Shown piece after piece: positions 1 to 6,352 of a stretch of DNA of 26,018 bases (position 1 is the first letter of the stretch; every line of letters begins with the position of its first letter). The DNA lies in NCBI GenBank assembly GCA_035495555.1, contig DATJFQ010000093.1, forward strand, positions 1-26,018, given 5' to 3'. The notes below the pieces were generated by a model. The model was not told where the DNA came from. It saw only the letters and a list, made by a program, of their open reading frames with translations, and did not search any database. Made by a program: the position numbers and the translations under genes. This DNA comes from DATJFQ01 sp035495555 (lineage in GTDB: Bacteria > Acidobacteriota > Vicinamibacteria > Vicinamibacterales > 2-12-FULL-66-21).

Positions 1-542
1 TCCGGCAGCCACTCGAAGAACAGCGTCAGGCTAGCCGTTGCGCCGGCGATCGCCTCGATCCGCCGCCGCACCGCTGCCGAACCGTGCGAGAACGCGACCG
101 CCCGCTCGATGTCGGCGAGCTCGTCGGGAAGCGGCTGTGACCCGGGCGGGTGCTCGAGCACACGCCAGTGGTGGAGCAGCGGAAAGCAATCGGCGCGCCC
201 GGCGAGCACCCAGCTGGTGGTCATCTCGCTGGCCGCCAGCTCGCGCCACGCGCCGGTCGCCGGCAACCCTGCAGGTGGCGCGAGGCCGTACTGGCAGAAG
301 GTCGGCAGCTCGAAGAGATTCGCGGTTGACCGGACATGGCCCGGCCGCCGCTCGAGAACGGTCAGCGGAACCCGCTTGGCGAACACGCGGACACCGCCCA
401 CCTGGAGCAGCGAGCGCGTCCCGCCGATGCCGGACCCGAGAGCGGGCGCGGCGTCGATCAGCTGAGCGAGCTCTCCATCCCCGAGCCCCGCGAGCGCGCC
501 GGCAACCGTCGCGTGCCGCTCGAGCCTCGCAGGCAGGGCCAT
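1..542 (-). CDS. Kinase-like protein (protein kinase/APH fold), partial
   Basis: The frame is open from an ATG at 542 down to the window edge, so about 180 N-terminal residues are present and the C-terminus lies outside. Recognisable stretches are FAKRVPLT (the place of a nucleotide-binding Lys in a kinase N-lobe), RSTANLFELPTFCQYG, GAWRELAASEMTT and, at the cut end, LFFEWLP, which looks like a kinase hinge. From memory this resembles actinobacterial and proteobacterial proteins annotated as serine/threonine kinase-like; the catalytic loop and DFG motif would be beyond the window, so activity cannot be judged. An in-frame GTG at 569 is an alternative start; neither start has a convincing ribosome binding site. 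It points away from the rest of the block and is separated from the next gene by about 110 nt. Confidence 0.6.
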   Translation of the reverse strand, partial: MALPARLERHATVAGALAGLGDGELAQLIDAAPALGSGIGGTRSLLQVGGVRVFAKRVPLTVLERRPGHVRSTANLFELPTFCQYGLAPPAGLPATGAWRELAASEMTTSWVLAGRADCFPLLHHWRVLEHPPGSQPLPDELADIERAVAFSHGSAAVRRRIEAIAGATASLTLFFEWLP

Positions 543-651
543 GTCCGGGCCGCCGGCGTCGGTCGCCACGCCCGGATCGTTGCAGGCGCGCCTCACCGGC
601 GCCAGCGCGCGTTGCATGCCCCTCGTCGGAGGCCGGCCGAGCGGCGGGGCG

Positions 652-1209
652 TCAGCGCGCGCGCCGGTAGTGCATGGCGACCGCGCCGCTGCGGAGCGGC
701 CTGGCCGAGACCAGCTCGAGCCGTCGCGTTCTGGGCAGCCCGCTCTGGTACAGGGTCGGGCCGTGCCCGGCGATCCGGGGGAGGACGAGGAACGTGTACT
801 CGTCGATCAGATCCAGCCGATCCAGCTCGGTCGCGAGCTTGCCGCTACCGAGGAGCACGCCGGCCGGGGTCGCGTCCTTGAGCTTCTGCACGCCCGTGCG
901 CAGGTCGCCCGCGATGTGGTGGCTGCTGGTCCACGGGAAGTCCTTTCGCGTCGACGACACCACGTACTTCGGCTTGGTCTCCAGCTTGACCGCCCACTCG
1001 CGCATCGCCGGCGGCGCCTCCTCGTCGCCGCGGGCGACCGCGGGCCAGTAGCTCTCCATCATCTCGTAGGTGACGCGGCCCCACAGCATCGCCCCGCCCT
1101 CGTCCATGAGGCGGGTGAAGAAGGCGTGTGTCTCGTCGTCGGCGATTCCCTCCTGGTGGTCGACGCAGCCGTCCAGGGTAACGTTGATGCTGAAGGTCAA
1201 GAGTCCCAT
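652..1209 (-). CDS. Dihydrofolate reductase family protein (RibD C-terminal domain), copy 1
   Basis: This is a 185-residue single-domain protein with the RibD_C/DHFR-like fold: N-terminal LTFSINVTLDGCVD, the MLWGRVTYEMM segment, then VVSSTRKDF, GVLLGSGKLATELDRLDLIDEY and a final PRIAGHGPTLYQSG. These match the small stand-alone reductase-like family common in soil bacteria (NADPH-binding fold, substrate usually unknown); it is not a true folate DHFR. The ATG at 1209 is the natural family start, although no strong ribosome binding site precedes it. It is the first of three members of this family within 5 kb on the same strand. The length is normal and the frame intact. Confidence 0.85.
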   Translation of the reverse strand: MGLLTFSINVTLDGCVDHQEGIADDETHAFFTRLMDEGGAMLWGRVTYEMMESYWPAVARGDEEAPPAMREWAVKLETKPKYVVSSTRKDFPWTSSHHIAGDLRTGVQKLKDATPAGVLLGSGKLATELDRLDLIDEYTFLVLPRIAGHGPTLYQSGLPRTRRLELVSARPLRSGAVAMHYRRAR

Positions 1210-1234
1210 GCGGCGAGTCTAAGTCATACACTCC

Positions 1235-1280
1235 TGGCGATTTTGAGGTGTCCATTAATTGCCGGTTTTGGGTGTCCACC
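1235..1280. mobile_element. Possible remnant of an IS21-like insertion sequence end
   Basis: Two direct copies of a short motif lie here: TTTTGAGGTGTCCA at 1241-1254 and TTTTGGGTGTCCA at 1266-1278, 25 nt apart and joined by an AT-richer TTAATTGCCGG. Multiple short direct repeats of this sort (TTTTGAGGTGTCCA with GGCAATT spacers) are how I remember the ends of IS21-family (istA/istB) elements. No transposase remains in the window, so this would be a solo end left after deletion. The identification rests on motif memory only. It lies next to the 3' end of the truncated GNAT gene. Confidence 0.35.
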
Positions 1281-1305
1281 GAGGTCCGTTTCCCAAAGAA
1301 GATCG

Positions 1306-1596
1306 TCAGCTCGCACTGGGCGGGCCGAGGTTCTTCTCAACCTCTGCGAGCGTGATCATCATCATCATCATTGGATCGACCGGACACTGGTGAAATCCGG
1401 CACGTGCATAGAAGCGCTTCGCGTCGTCTGACATCGCATGAAGCAGCACCGCGCGAATGCCCGCGATCTGAGCGGCCGCGATGGTGCGGAGCAGGGCGTC
1501 CTTAAGAAGCGCGGAACCAAAACCTTGTTTCTGGTAGGCGGAGTCGACGGCCAAACGCGCAAGAGGCAGTCGCGATGGTCGCCGGCAAGCTACCAA
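1306..1596 (-). pseudogene. GNAT acetyltransferase, N-terminally truncated (TacT-like)
   Basis: Only the C-terminal half of a GNAT N-acetyltransferase remains: LPLARLAVDSAYQKQGFGSALLKDAL (strand 4 plus the acetyl-CoA pyrophosphate loop QKQGFG), AGIRAVLLHAMSDDAKRFYARAGF and VDP near the end. The pattern matches the TacT-like toxin acetyltransferases, which are about 160-170 residues; the first 70 or so are missing. The only available initiator in frame is TTG at 1596, and the frame is closed by a TGA at 1660-1662, so no intact N-terminus exists. No DUF1778-type antitoxin gene is adjacent. A run of ATG codons (five Met in a row near the C-terminus, plus-strand 1352-1371) is a small trinucleotide repeat. 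I call it a gene remnant rather than a functional enzyme. Confidence 0.7.
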
Positions 1597-1710
1597 ACGC
1601 GCGGCAGGTTTACCTGGAAGGGCAGGATCACAACCTGTCGGCTCCGGCCGTTGCGCCTGTCATCGTCGACTTCTTCGGCTCGATTGCGGGTGGTCCGACT
1701 GCTCGTGGCA

Positions 1711-2274
1711 TTAGGAGGCGCGGTGATAACTGACGAGCACCGCTTCGCCGCTCCGTTCGACATCGACCAGTCGCAGGTCCATCGGAGGGGTGCCATCTGG
1801 AAAAAGACGCCGCCCTTCGCCAACCACGATTGGGAATATGAGCAGGCGGTACTCGTCGACAAGGTCCGCCTCGATCAGCTTTTGAACGAGACTGTAGCTG
1901 CCGGCGACGATCAGGTGACCGTCGGCTTTGCGCTTCTTCACCTCCTCGAGGGGATCGCCGCGCAGCAGCTGCGAATGCTGCCAGGCATCGGCCCGTTCCA
2001 GCGACCGCGACACGACGAGCTTGCGCATGCGGTTCATCTTCATCGAGAACTCGTCACTCCGCCCAGGCCACAACCCCGAGAACTTTTCCCACGTTCGCCG
2101 GCCGAGCAGCATGGTTCCGGCCTCCATCAGCTCGCCCAATTTGAACTTGTCGCCGGCGACCGCCTGCGGCCCCGAGCGAAATGCCCAGCCACCGGTGCGC
2201 GTACTTTCGGCCCCGTCGGGATCCTGTGTGACGCCATCAAGCGTGACGAATTGAATAACGACTAGCCTGTACAT
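1711..2274 (-). CDS. Dihydrofolate reductase family protein (RibD C-terminal domain), copy 2
   Basis: This 187-residue protein has the RibD_C fold: MYRLVVIQFVTLDGVTQDP, GTMLLGRRTWEKFSGLWPGR, KLVVSRSLE, DGHLIVAGSYSLVQKLIEADLVDEYRL and PIVVGEGRRLFPDG. The start at 2274 is well supported by AGGAG seven bases upstream and by family alignment; a longer frame to 2427 only adds out-of-frame sequence from the neighbouring gene. It follows the isocitrate-lyase-family gene by 28 nt on the same strand, so it could be its operon partner. It is clearly diverged from copies 1 and 3, so recent tandem duplication is unlikely. The substrate is unknown. Confidence 0.87.
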   Translation of the reverse strand: MYRLVVIQFVTLDGVTQDPDGAESTRTGGWAFRSGPQAVAGDKFKLGELMEAGTMLLGRRTWEKFSGLWPGRSDEFSMKMNRMRKLVVSRSLERADAWQHSQLLRGDPLEEVKKRKADGHLIVAGSYSLVQKLIEADLVDEYRLLIFPIVVGEGRRLFPDGTPPMDLRLVDVERSGEAVLVSYHRAS

Positions 2275-2302
2275 CGTTGCTCCTGGTGGCGCCGCAGGCT
2301 TA

Positions 2303-3163
2303 TTACTGTGGCACTGTGCCGTGCCCCGCCAGCCTTCGCCGATGCAAGCCGTCGGCGACCATCCATGCGGCGCCGCAAACCAGCATGGTGATCGCGAAGC
2401 CACCCCACGCCACCGGTTGGCGAGCATTGAAGAACACTCTCGGTGCCCACACGAAAAACCCGAACAGCGCGAGCGGGACGGTCAGCAGTTTCGCAGCACG
2501 AGCCGACTGCACGTCAACGGCGTCCGAGACGGTGAACGCCGGCCCGAGCATCAGCACGTTGAGCGGTGTCGGCGCCACGGCTTTCACGATCTGGTCGGTC
2601 GCGGAAAGCTCGTTTACGCCGGGCGCATAAAGGCAATCCGCGCCCGCGCGGCTATACGCTTGCAGCCGTGCAATGGTGTCATCTAGGTCCGGGTTGCCGC
2701 GGATGAACCCTTCCGCGCGTGCGATCAGCAACACGTCGGCACCCGTCGATCGGATCGCCTGTTTCGCCTCCATCACACGCTCAACGGCTTCGCCGACGTC
2801 ATATCGCACGCCGTTACTGAAGTCCTCGATCGAGAGACCGGCGATTCCGGTGTCGACCGCGGCAGCGACGTTCTTCGCCAGTCTCTTCACGTCGACGGCG
2901 TAGCCCGCTTCGAAGTCGGCGTTCACCGGCAGCGGCGTGGCGGCGCAGATTTCGCGCAAGTGTGCGAGCACTTCCTGGCATGACAGCTGCCCGTCTTCCC
3001 GACCACGCGCCCATGCGGCCCCTGCACTGGTCGTCGCCAGGGCTTCGAAACCGAGTCGTTCGGGGTGCTTCGCGCTACCCACGTCCCATGGATTTGGAAT
3101 GACAAAGCACCCCTGTTCATGCAGGGCCCGAAAGCGCGCCCGCTTGCCTTCGATATCGATTAT
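2303..3163 (-). CDS. Isocitrate lyase/PEP mutase family protein with a fused foreign membrane tail; start codon lost
   Basis: The body matches the isocitrate lyase/phosphoenolpyruvate mutase superfamily (carboxy-PEP phosphonomutase type): RFRALHEQGCFVIPNPWDVGSA, ALATTSAGAAWARGREDG, PVNADFEAGYA (metal-binding loop), AGLSIEDFSNG, IARAEGFIRG and NVLMLGPAFTV. After GPAFTV (near 2527) the family's expected C-terminus is replaced by about 74 residues with two hydrophobic segments (LLTVPLALFGFFVWAP and GGFAITMLVCGAAWMVA) from an unrelated membrane protein. Homology begins at about 3163, where the codon is ATA, overlapping the TAA stop of the upstream NIPSNAP remnant. Upstream the frame stays open to an ATG at 3343, but that stretch is NIPSNAP coding sequence read out of frame. 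It may be a decaying pseudogene; the catalytic core is readable without stops. Confidence 0.7.
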   Translation of the reverse strand: MIDIEGKRARFRALHEQGCFVIPNPWDVGSAKHPERLGFEALATTSAGAAWARGREDGQLSCQEVLAHLREICAATPLPVNADFEAGYAVDVKRLAKNVAAAVDTGIAGLSIEDFSNGVRYDVGEAVERVMEAKQAIRSTGADVLLIARAEGFIRGNPDLDDTIARLQAYSRAGADCLYAPGVNELSATDQIVKAVAPTPLNVLMLGPAFTVSDAVDVQSARAAKLLTVPLALFGFFVWAPRVFFNARQPVAWGGFAITMLVCGAAWMVADGLHRRRLAGHGTVPQ

Positions 3164-3858
3164 TGTGGGATCCAGCGCAGCCTCGAGCGCTTCGTCGGCG
3201 TGACGACCACGCGCTCGATCGGCCCGTTGAGTAGCGGCGATTGCGCCAAGGGTCGAGGGAGCACAACAATCCGGCTTCGCGCACACCCGCAGCCCGGAAT
3301 TGCGCGAACGTGGGTTCTGAGTCCCGCGCGAACTGCTCCGCACGGCCCGCCTGCACCGGGTAAATCATGGCGACGGCTATTCCACGCGCACCGTCCGGCT
3401 CCGCCACCGGATCGACCGCCGGCAGAACCGTCACTGGCCGCTCCGCACTGACCGGACGAAGCAACAGGACGTTGTCACTGTCCGCTATCAGGGCGTTCAG
3501 TGTCGACCGGTGCTCCTTCCACACCGGTCCGTAGTAGAAGCTCGAATTCGCCTTCGCTCGTTCATCCATGTCATGGAACGCGCGCAGCCACAGGAACTGG
3601 TCCTGCTTGTCACAGTTCGAAGAACTGTCCTACGGCCAGGGCACCCAACTGCTGGAATGCTTCCGGGAAGTAGGTCTCGAAGTACTGCGCGAAGTGCTCC
3701 CGTTGTCCCGGTTTGATCGTGTATCGCCGCAGTTCAATGACCTCGAACGGATGTTGATGCGTGTCTCTCGTTGATGCCTGGCCGGCGTTCGCAGGATCGG
3801 GTTGCGGGGTGGACATTGGCACGGTTGCCCACAGTATGAGGAGCAGCAGCGACGTCAT
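3160..3858 (-). pseudogene. NIPSNAP family protein, frameshifted and internally deleted
   Basis: Three fragments in different frames make one NIPSNAP gene. Fragment 1 (3858-3610) has a hydrophobic N-terminus, then FEVIELRRYTIKPGQREHFAQ and GQFFEL before a TGA. One base later the next frame continues with CDKQDQFLWLRAFHDMDERA, FYYGPVWKEHR and DSDNVLLLRPV to about 3255. The frame of fragment 1 then resumes with the family's C-terminal signature ERVVVTPTKRSRLRWIPQ, ending at a TAA at 3160-3162. Compared with normal NIPSNAP proteins roughly 45 residues are missing at the second junction. The ATG at 3858 overlaps the TGA of the upstream gene (ATGA), the usual operon junction. Function in bacteria is poorly known (dimeric alpha/beta-barrel fold). 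Confidence 0.8.
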
Positions 3859-4568
3859 TCGCCACTCTCATCTGCGCGGCGGAAACGCCTGTCGTAATTG
3901 GCCAGGTACGCGGGTTCGGGAACGTGTGCTCGTAAACGGCCGTCAGCCTCCGGTGCGGACGAGTGCAACGCAAGCGGCAGCACCCCTGCCCACACCGACA
4001 ACTCGTAATCGGCTTCGTCATCGCTTGGAGGACCGGTTCGGACTTTCGCGGAGGCCTCCTCAAGCACAAATTCGAGCACCGTCGTGGCTTTCAGCTCTTG
4101 CTCGGTCGGCAGTCGCACATCCTCCCAGCGCCCCGCCAGCACATGATCGGAGATCACCTTCAGTGCGGCTCTCTTCTGGCCGACGTCCTCAATCTTCTTC
4201 GCCGTCCCAAATGCGGCGACCGATCGATAGTTCATCGAATGGTGGAACGCCGACCGCGCCAGGACGATCCCGTCCACAAGAGCGACCGTCACGCACGCGG
4301 GCACACCGGCGGAGAGTTCTCGCATCATCCGGCTCGCCGCAGACCCGTGAAGATAGAGGGTTTCGCCCTCCCGTCCGTAGAGTGTGGGGATGACAAACGG
4401 CTGATGCTCGACTGCGAATCCGACAAAGGCGAGGAACGCCGCATCCAGAATCTCAGTGACGGCTGTCCATTCGTGCGTACCGCGCTCGGGAAGGCGGCGA
4501 AGCGTGCTGCGCGTCGTCGGAATCATCGTGGAGGAAGGCCTCTGCTCAAGCATATGGCGTCTGGTCAT
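3855..4568 (-). CDS. Pyridoxamine 5'-phosphate oxidase family / flavin-nucleotide-binding protein
   Basis: This 237-residue protein belongs to the split-barrel flavin-binding group (NimA-like). Visible features are an N-terminal RSTLRRLPERGTHEWTAVTEILDAA, then AFVGFAVEHQPFVIPTLYGREGETLYLHGSAASRMMREL, the segment VTVALVDGIVLARSAFHHSMNYRSVAAFG, and a C-terminal PAYLANYDRRF. The family usually binds FMN or related flavins; the reaction is unassigned. The start at 4568 is chosen because the ATG overlaps the stop of the upstream reductase (ATGA), implying translational coupling; an ATG at 4550 is an alternative. A longer frame to 4922 is antisense noise over the reductase. Its own stop overlaps the next gene's ATG at 3858. 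The gene looks intact. Confidence 0.87.
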   Translation of the reverse strand: MTRRHMLEQRPSSTMIPTTRSTLRRLPERGTHEWTAVTEILDAAFLAFVGFAVEHQPFVIPTLYGREGETLYLHGSAASRMMRELSAGVPACVTVALVDGIVLARSAFHHSMNYRSVAAFGTAKKIEDVGQKRAALKVISDHVLAGRWEDVRLPTEQELKATTVLEFVLEEASAKVRTGPPSDDEADYELSVWAGVLPLALHSSAPEADGRLRAHVPEPAYLANYDRRFRRADESGE

Positions 4569-5203
4569 CGCGCGAACGTGAGGTGCGTGACGCCAGTAGG
4601 CGTCGAGACCGCCTCGATCGCGTAGTTCGCCTCGAGCGCCTCGAGGCCGTCCCAGAGTCGCACCCCGCGGCCGAGCACGATCGGTACTTGGACAACGTGG
4701 ATGTGGTCGACGAGGCCCGCCGCGATGAAGTCGCGCGCAATGGTCGGCCCGCCACCGATCCGCACGTCCTTCCCGCCTGCTGCCTTTTGGGCGACGGCAA
4801 GCGCCTCGGCCGGTGAGGCGTCGAGGAAATGGAAGGTGGTGCCGCCCTCCATCTCGATCGGCGGACGCGGCCGATGGGTGAGCACGAACGTCGGCGTGTG
4901 GAACGGCGGGTTGGGGCCCCACCAGCCCTTCCAGTCAACGTCGTCCTGCCAGCCGGGCGGACCGAACTTATTCGCACCCATGATCTCGGCGCCGATACCT
5001 GGCCCCCACTGCTGGGCAAACGCGTCATCGGCGCCGGCGCTGCCACCGGTGCGTCCCAGCATCGCGGCACCGAACCGGGTGGCGAACATCCACTCCGCCA
5101 GCCGTCTGCCGGCGTGACCCATGGGCGCGTCCGCGCTCTGGCCCTGACCGGTGCCGAAACCGTCCAGCGAGATGAACAGGTTGTGTATCCGTGTGCGTGT
5201 CAT
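4565..5203 (-). CDS. Dihydrofolate reductase family protein (RibD C-terminal domain), copy 3
   Basis: A 212-residue RibD_C-fold protein: MTRTRIHNLFISLDGFGTG, a larger middle with MGHAGRRLAEW, GANKFGPPGW and WKGWWGPNPPFHTPTFVLTH, then GKDVRIGGGPTIARDFIAAGLVDHIHVVQVPIVLGRGVRLWDGL. This longer subtype with the GWWG and HTPTFVLTH blocks is a common annotated dihydrofolate-reductase family variant. The start at 5203 agrees with the family; the frame extends to 5287 without homology. It heads a chain of genes (5203 down to 2303) linked by 4-nt overlaps. No strong ribosome binding site is visible. It is the most intact and promoter-proximal member of that chain. Confidence 0.87.
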   Translation of the reverse strand: MTRTRIHNLFISLDGFGTGQGQSADAPMGHAGRRLAEWMFATRFGAAMLGRTGGSAGADDAFAQQWGPGIGAEIMGANKFGPPGWQDDVDWKGWWGPNPPFHTPTFVLTHRPRPPIEMEGGTTFHFLDASPAEALAVAQKAAGGKDVRIGGGPTIARDFIAAGLVDHIHVVQVPIVLGRGVRLWDGLEALEANYAIEAVSTPTGVTHLTFAR

Positions 5204-5390
5204 ATAGCTGCTGTCTGCTTGTTGATGTCGTTCTTGCCTTGCGAACCGCCAACCTCTGGATCGTCCCTCGAAACCGGCCGTGAGCACAGATCCAGAATGG
5301 TGAAGTAGATTAGGCCAGTTGCCGGCCTAGTGTTCGTCTGAAAACTGGCACTTCATCGATGGCATGGGCCGCAGTACCCTCGGTGCGCGT

Positions 5391-5936
5391 ATGAATAACA
5401 TCGAGCTGGCCAATATCCTCGTGACCCGGCCGGACCCGTCCGAAGCAGCGGACTACTACTTCAATTACATCAGGCTCGTCCCGGCCGGAAACATCTGCGA
5501 CATACTCGCGGCTCAATGCGACTCGCTGGTGGCCTTCTTCGGCGGGATCACGGTGCTCCAGTCGAAGAGGACCTATCAGCCAGGCAAATGGAGCATCGCT
5601 GATACCCTCTCGCACGTTATCGACGCGGAACGGCTCTTCGTCTTCCGCGCCTGGTGGTTCGCGCGCGGCTTCGACGCGCCGCTCCCGAGCTTCGATCAGG
5701 AAGTCGCCGCCAACGCGGCGCGTGCATCCGAGCGCCCGTGGTCGACGCACGTAGAGCATTTTCATGTCGTCCGAAGCGCAACCGTCGCATTTTTCAAGAG
5801 TCTGCCGTCAGAAGCCTGGCTGCGCCGGGGCATAGCGAGTGGCCACCCGTTCTCGGTTCGGGCTCTGGCCCATGTGGTCGCGGGACACGCGATTCACCAC
5901 ACACGGGTCGTGCAGGAGCGTTACCTTGCGTCGTAG
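5391..5936 (+). CDS. DinB family protein
   Basis: A 181-residue four-helix-bundle protein of the DinB/DUF664 superfamily: DYYFNYIRLVPAGNICDILAAQ, then YQPGKWSIADTLSHVIDAERLFVFRAWWFARG and, near the end, HPFSVRALAHVVAGHAIHHTRVVQERYL. The three metal-ligand histidines expected of the family can be placed as the His in LSHVIDAE and the two in AGHAIHHT. Members include mycothiol- or bacillithiol-dependent transferases, and many have no known role. The gene is divergent from the reductase operon, with about 190 nt between them. The start at 5391 gives a typical N-terminus; an in-frame ATG at 5364 is possible, and neither has a clear ribosome binding site. Confidence 0.8.
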   Translation: MNNIELANILVTRPDPSEAADYYFNYIRLVPAGNICDILAAQCDSLVAFFGGITVLQSKRTYQPGKWSIADTLSHVIDAERLFVFRAWWFARGFDAPLPSFDQEVAANAARASERPWSTHVEHFHVVRSATVAFFKSLPSEAWLRRGIASGHPFSVRALAHVVAGHAIHHTRVVQERYLAS

Positions 5937-6013
5937 ATCACAAGCAAGTCGAACGACACATTCCACTTCGCGCCAGCGTTGTTGAGGGATGCGAGCGGTC
6001 GAGAAAGGCGACT

Positions 6014-6328
6014 ATGGTTGCGAGAGTCTGGCATGGGTGGACAACCCCGGCGAACGCGGACGCCTATGAAGCGATGCTGAAGCCGGAGCTGCTGCCTGGC
6101 GTGAGCCGGAAGAAGGGTTACCGCGGAAGCTATCTGCTGCGGCGCGATGCAGGCGCGGAAGTCGAGTTCATTACCATCCTGCTCTGGGATTCCCTCGATG
6201 ACGTCCGCTCGGTGACCGGCGCAGATTACGAGGCGGCGGTCGTACCGGAAGAGCGCCGCCGCTACTTGAGCCACTGGGACGATCGCGCCGCGCACTTCGA
6301 TATCGCCGCAACCCACGGGCCGCTGTGA
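6014..6328 (+). CDS. Antibiotic biosynthesis monooxygenase (ABM)-like small protein
   Basis: This 104-residue protein is of the dimeric alpha/beta-barrel type: MVARVWHGWTTPANADAYEAML, LPGVSRKKGYRGSYLLRRD, EVEFITILLWDSLDDVRSVTG, and a terminal VVPEERRRYLSHWDDRAAHFDI. The pattern of a short N-terminal strand, a YRGSYLL strand and a FITILLWDS strand is that of ABM-domain proteins, some of which are cofactor-free monooxygenases; most are uncharacterised. The start at 6014 is preceded by AAAGG about six bases upstream. A longer in-frame reading back to 5654 overlaps DinB and is not used. The gene lies 77 nt after DinB on the same strand and converges with the MocR gene. Confidence 0.78.
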   Translation: MVARVWHGWTTPANADAYEAMLKPELLPGVSRKKGYRGSYLLRRDAGAEVEFITILLWDSLDDVRSVTGADYEAAVVPEERRRYLSHWDDRAAHFDIAATHGPL

Positions 6329-6352
6329 TGTTCTCTCCCGAAGGCTGGCGGT

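Noticed and set aside
1306..1596. Active toxin-antitoxin module
   Set aside because: The acetyltransferase lacks its N-terminal half and no antitoxin gene is adjacent.
652..5203. Integron cassette array
   Set aside because: The gene mix is suggestive, but several junctions are 4-nt overlaps and I found no attC-like paired core sites between genes; no integrase is present.
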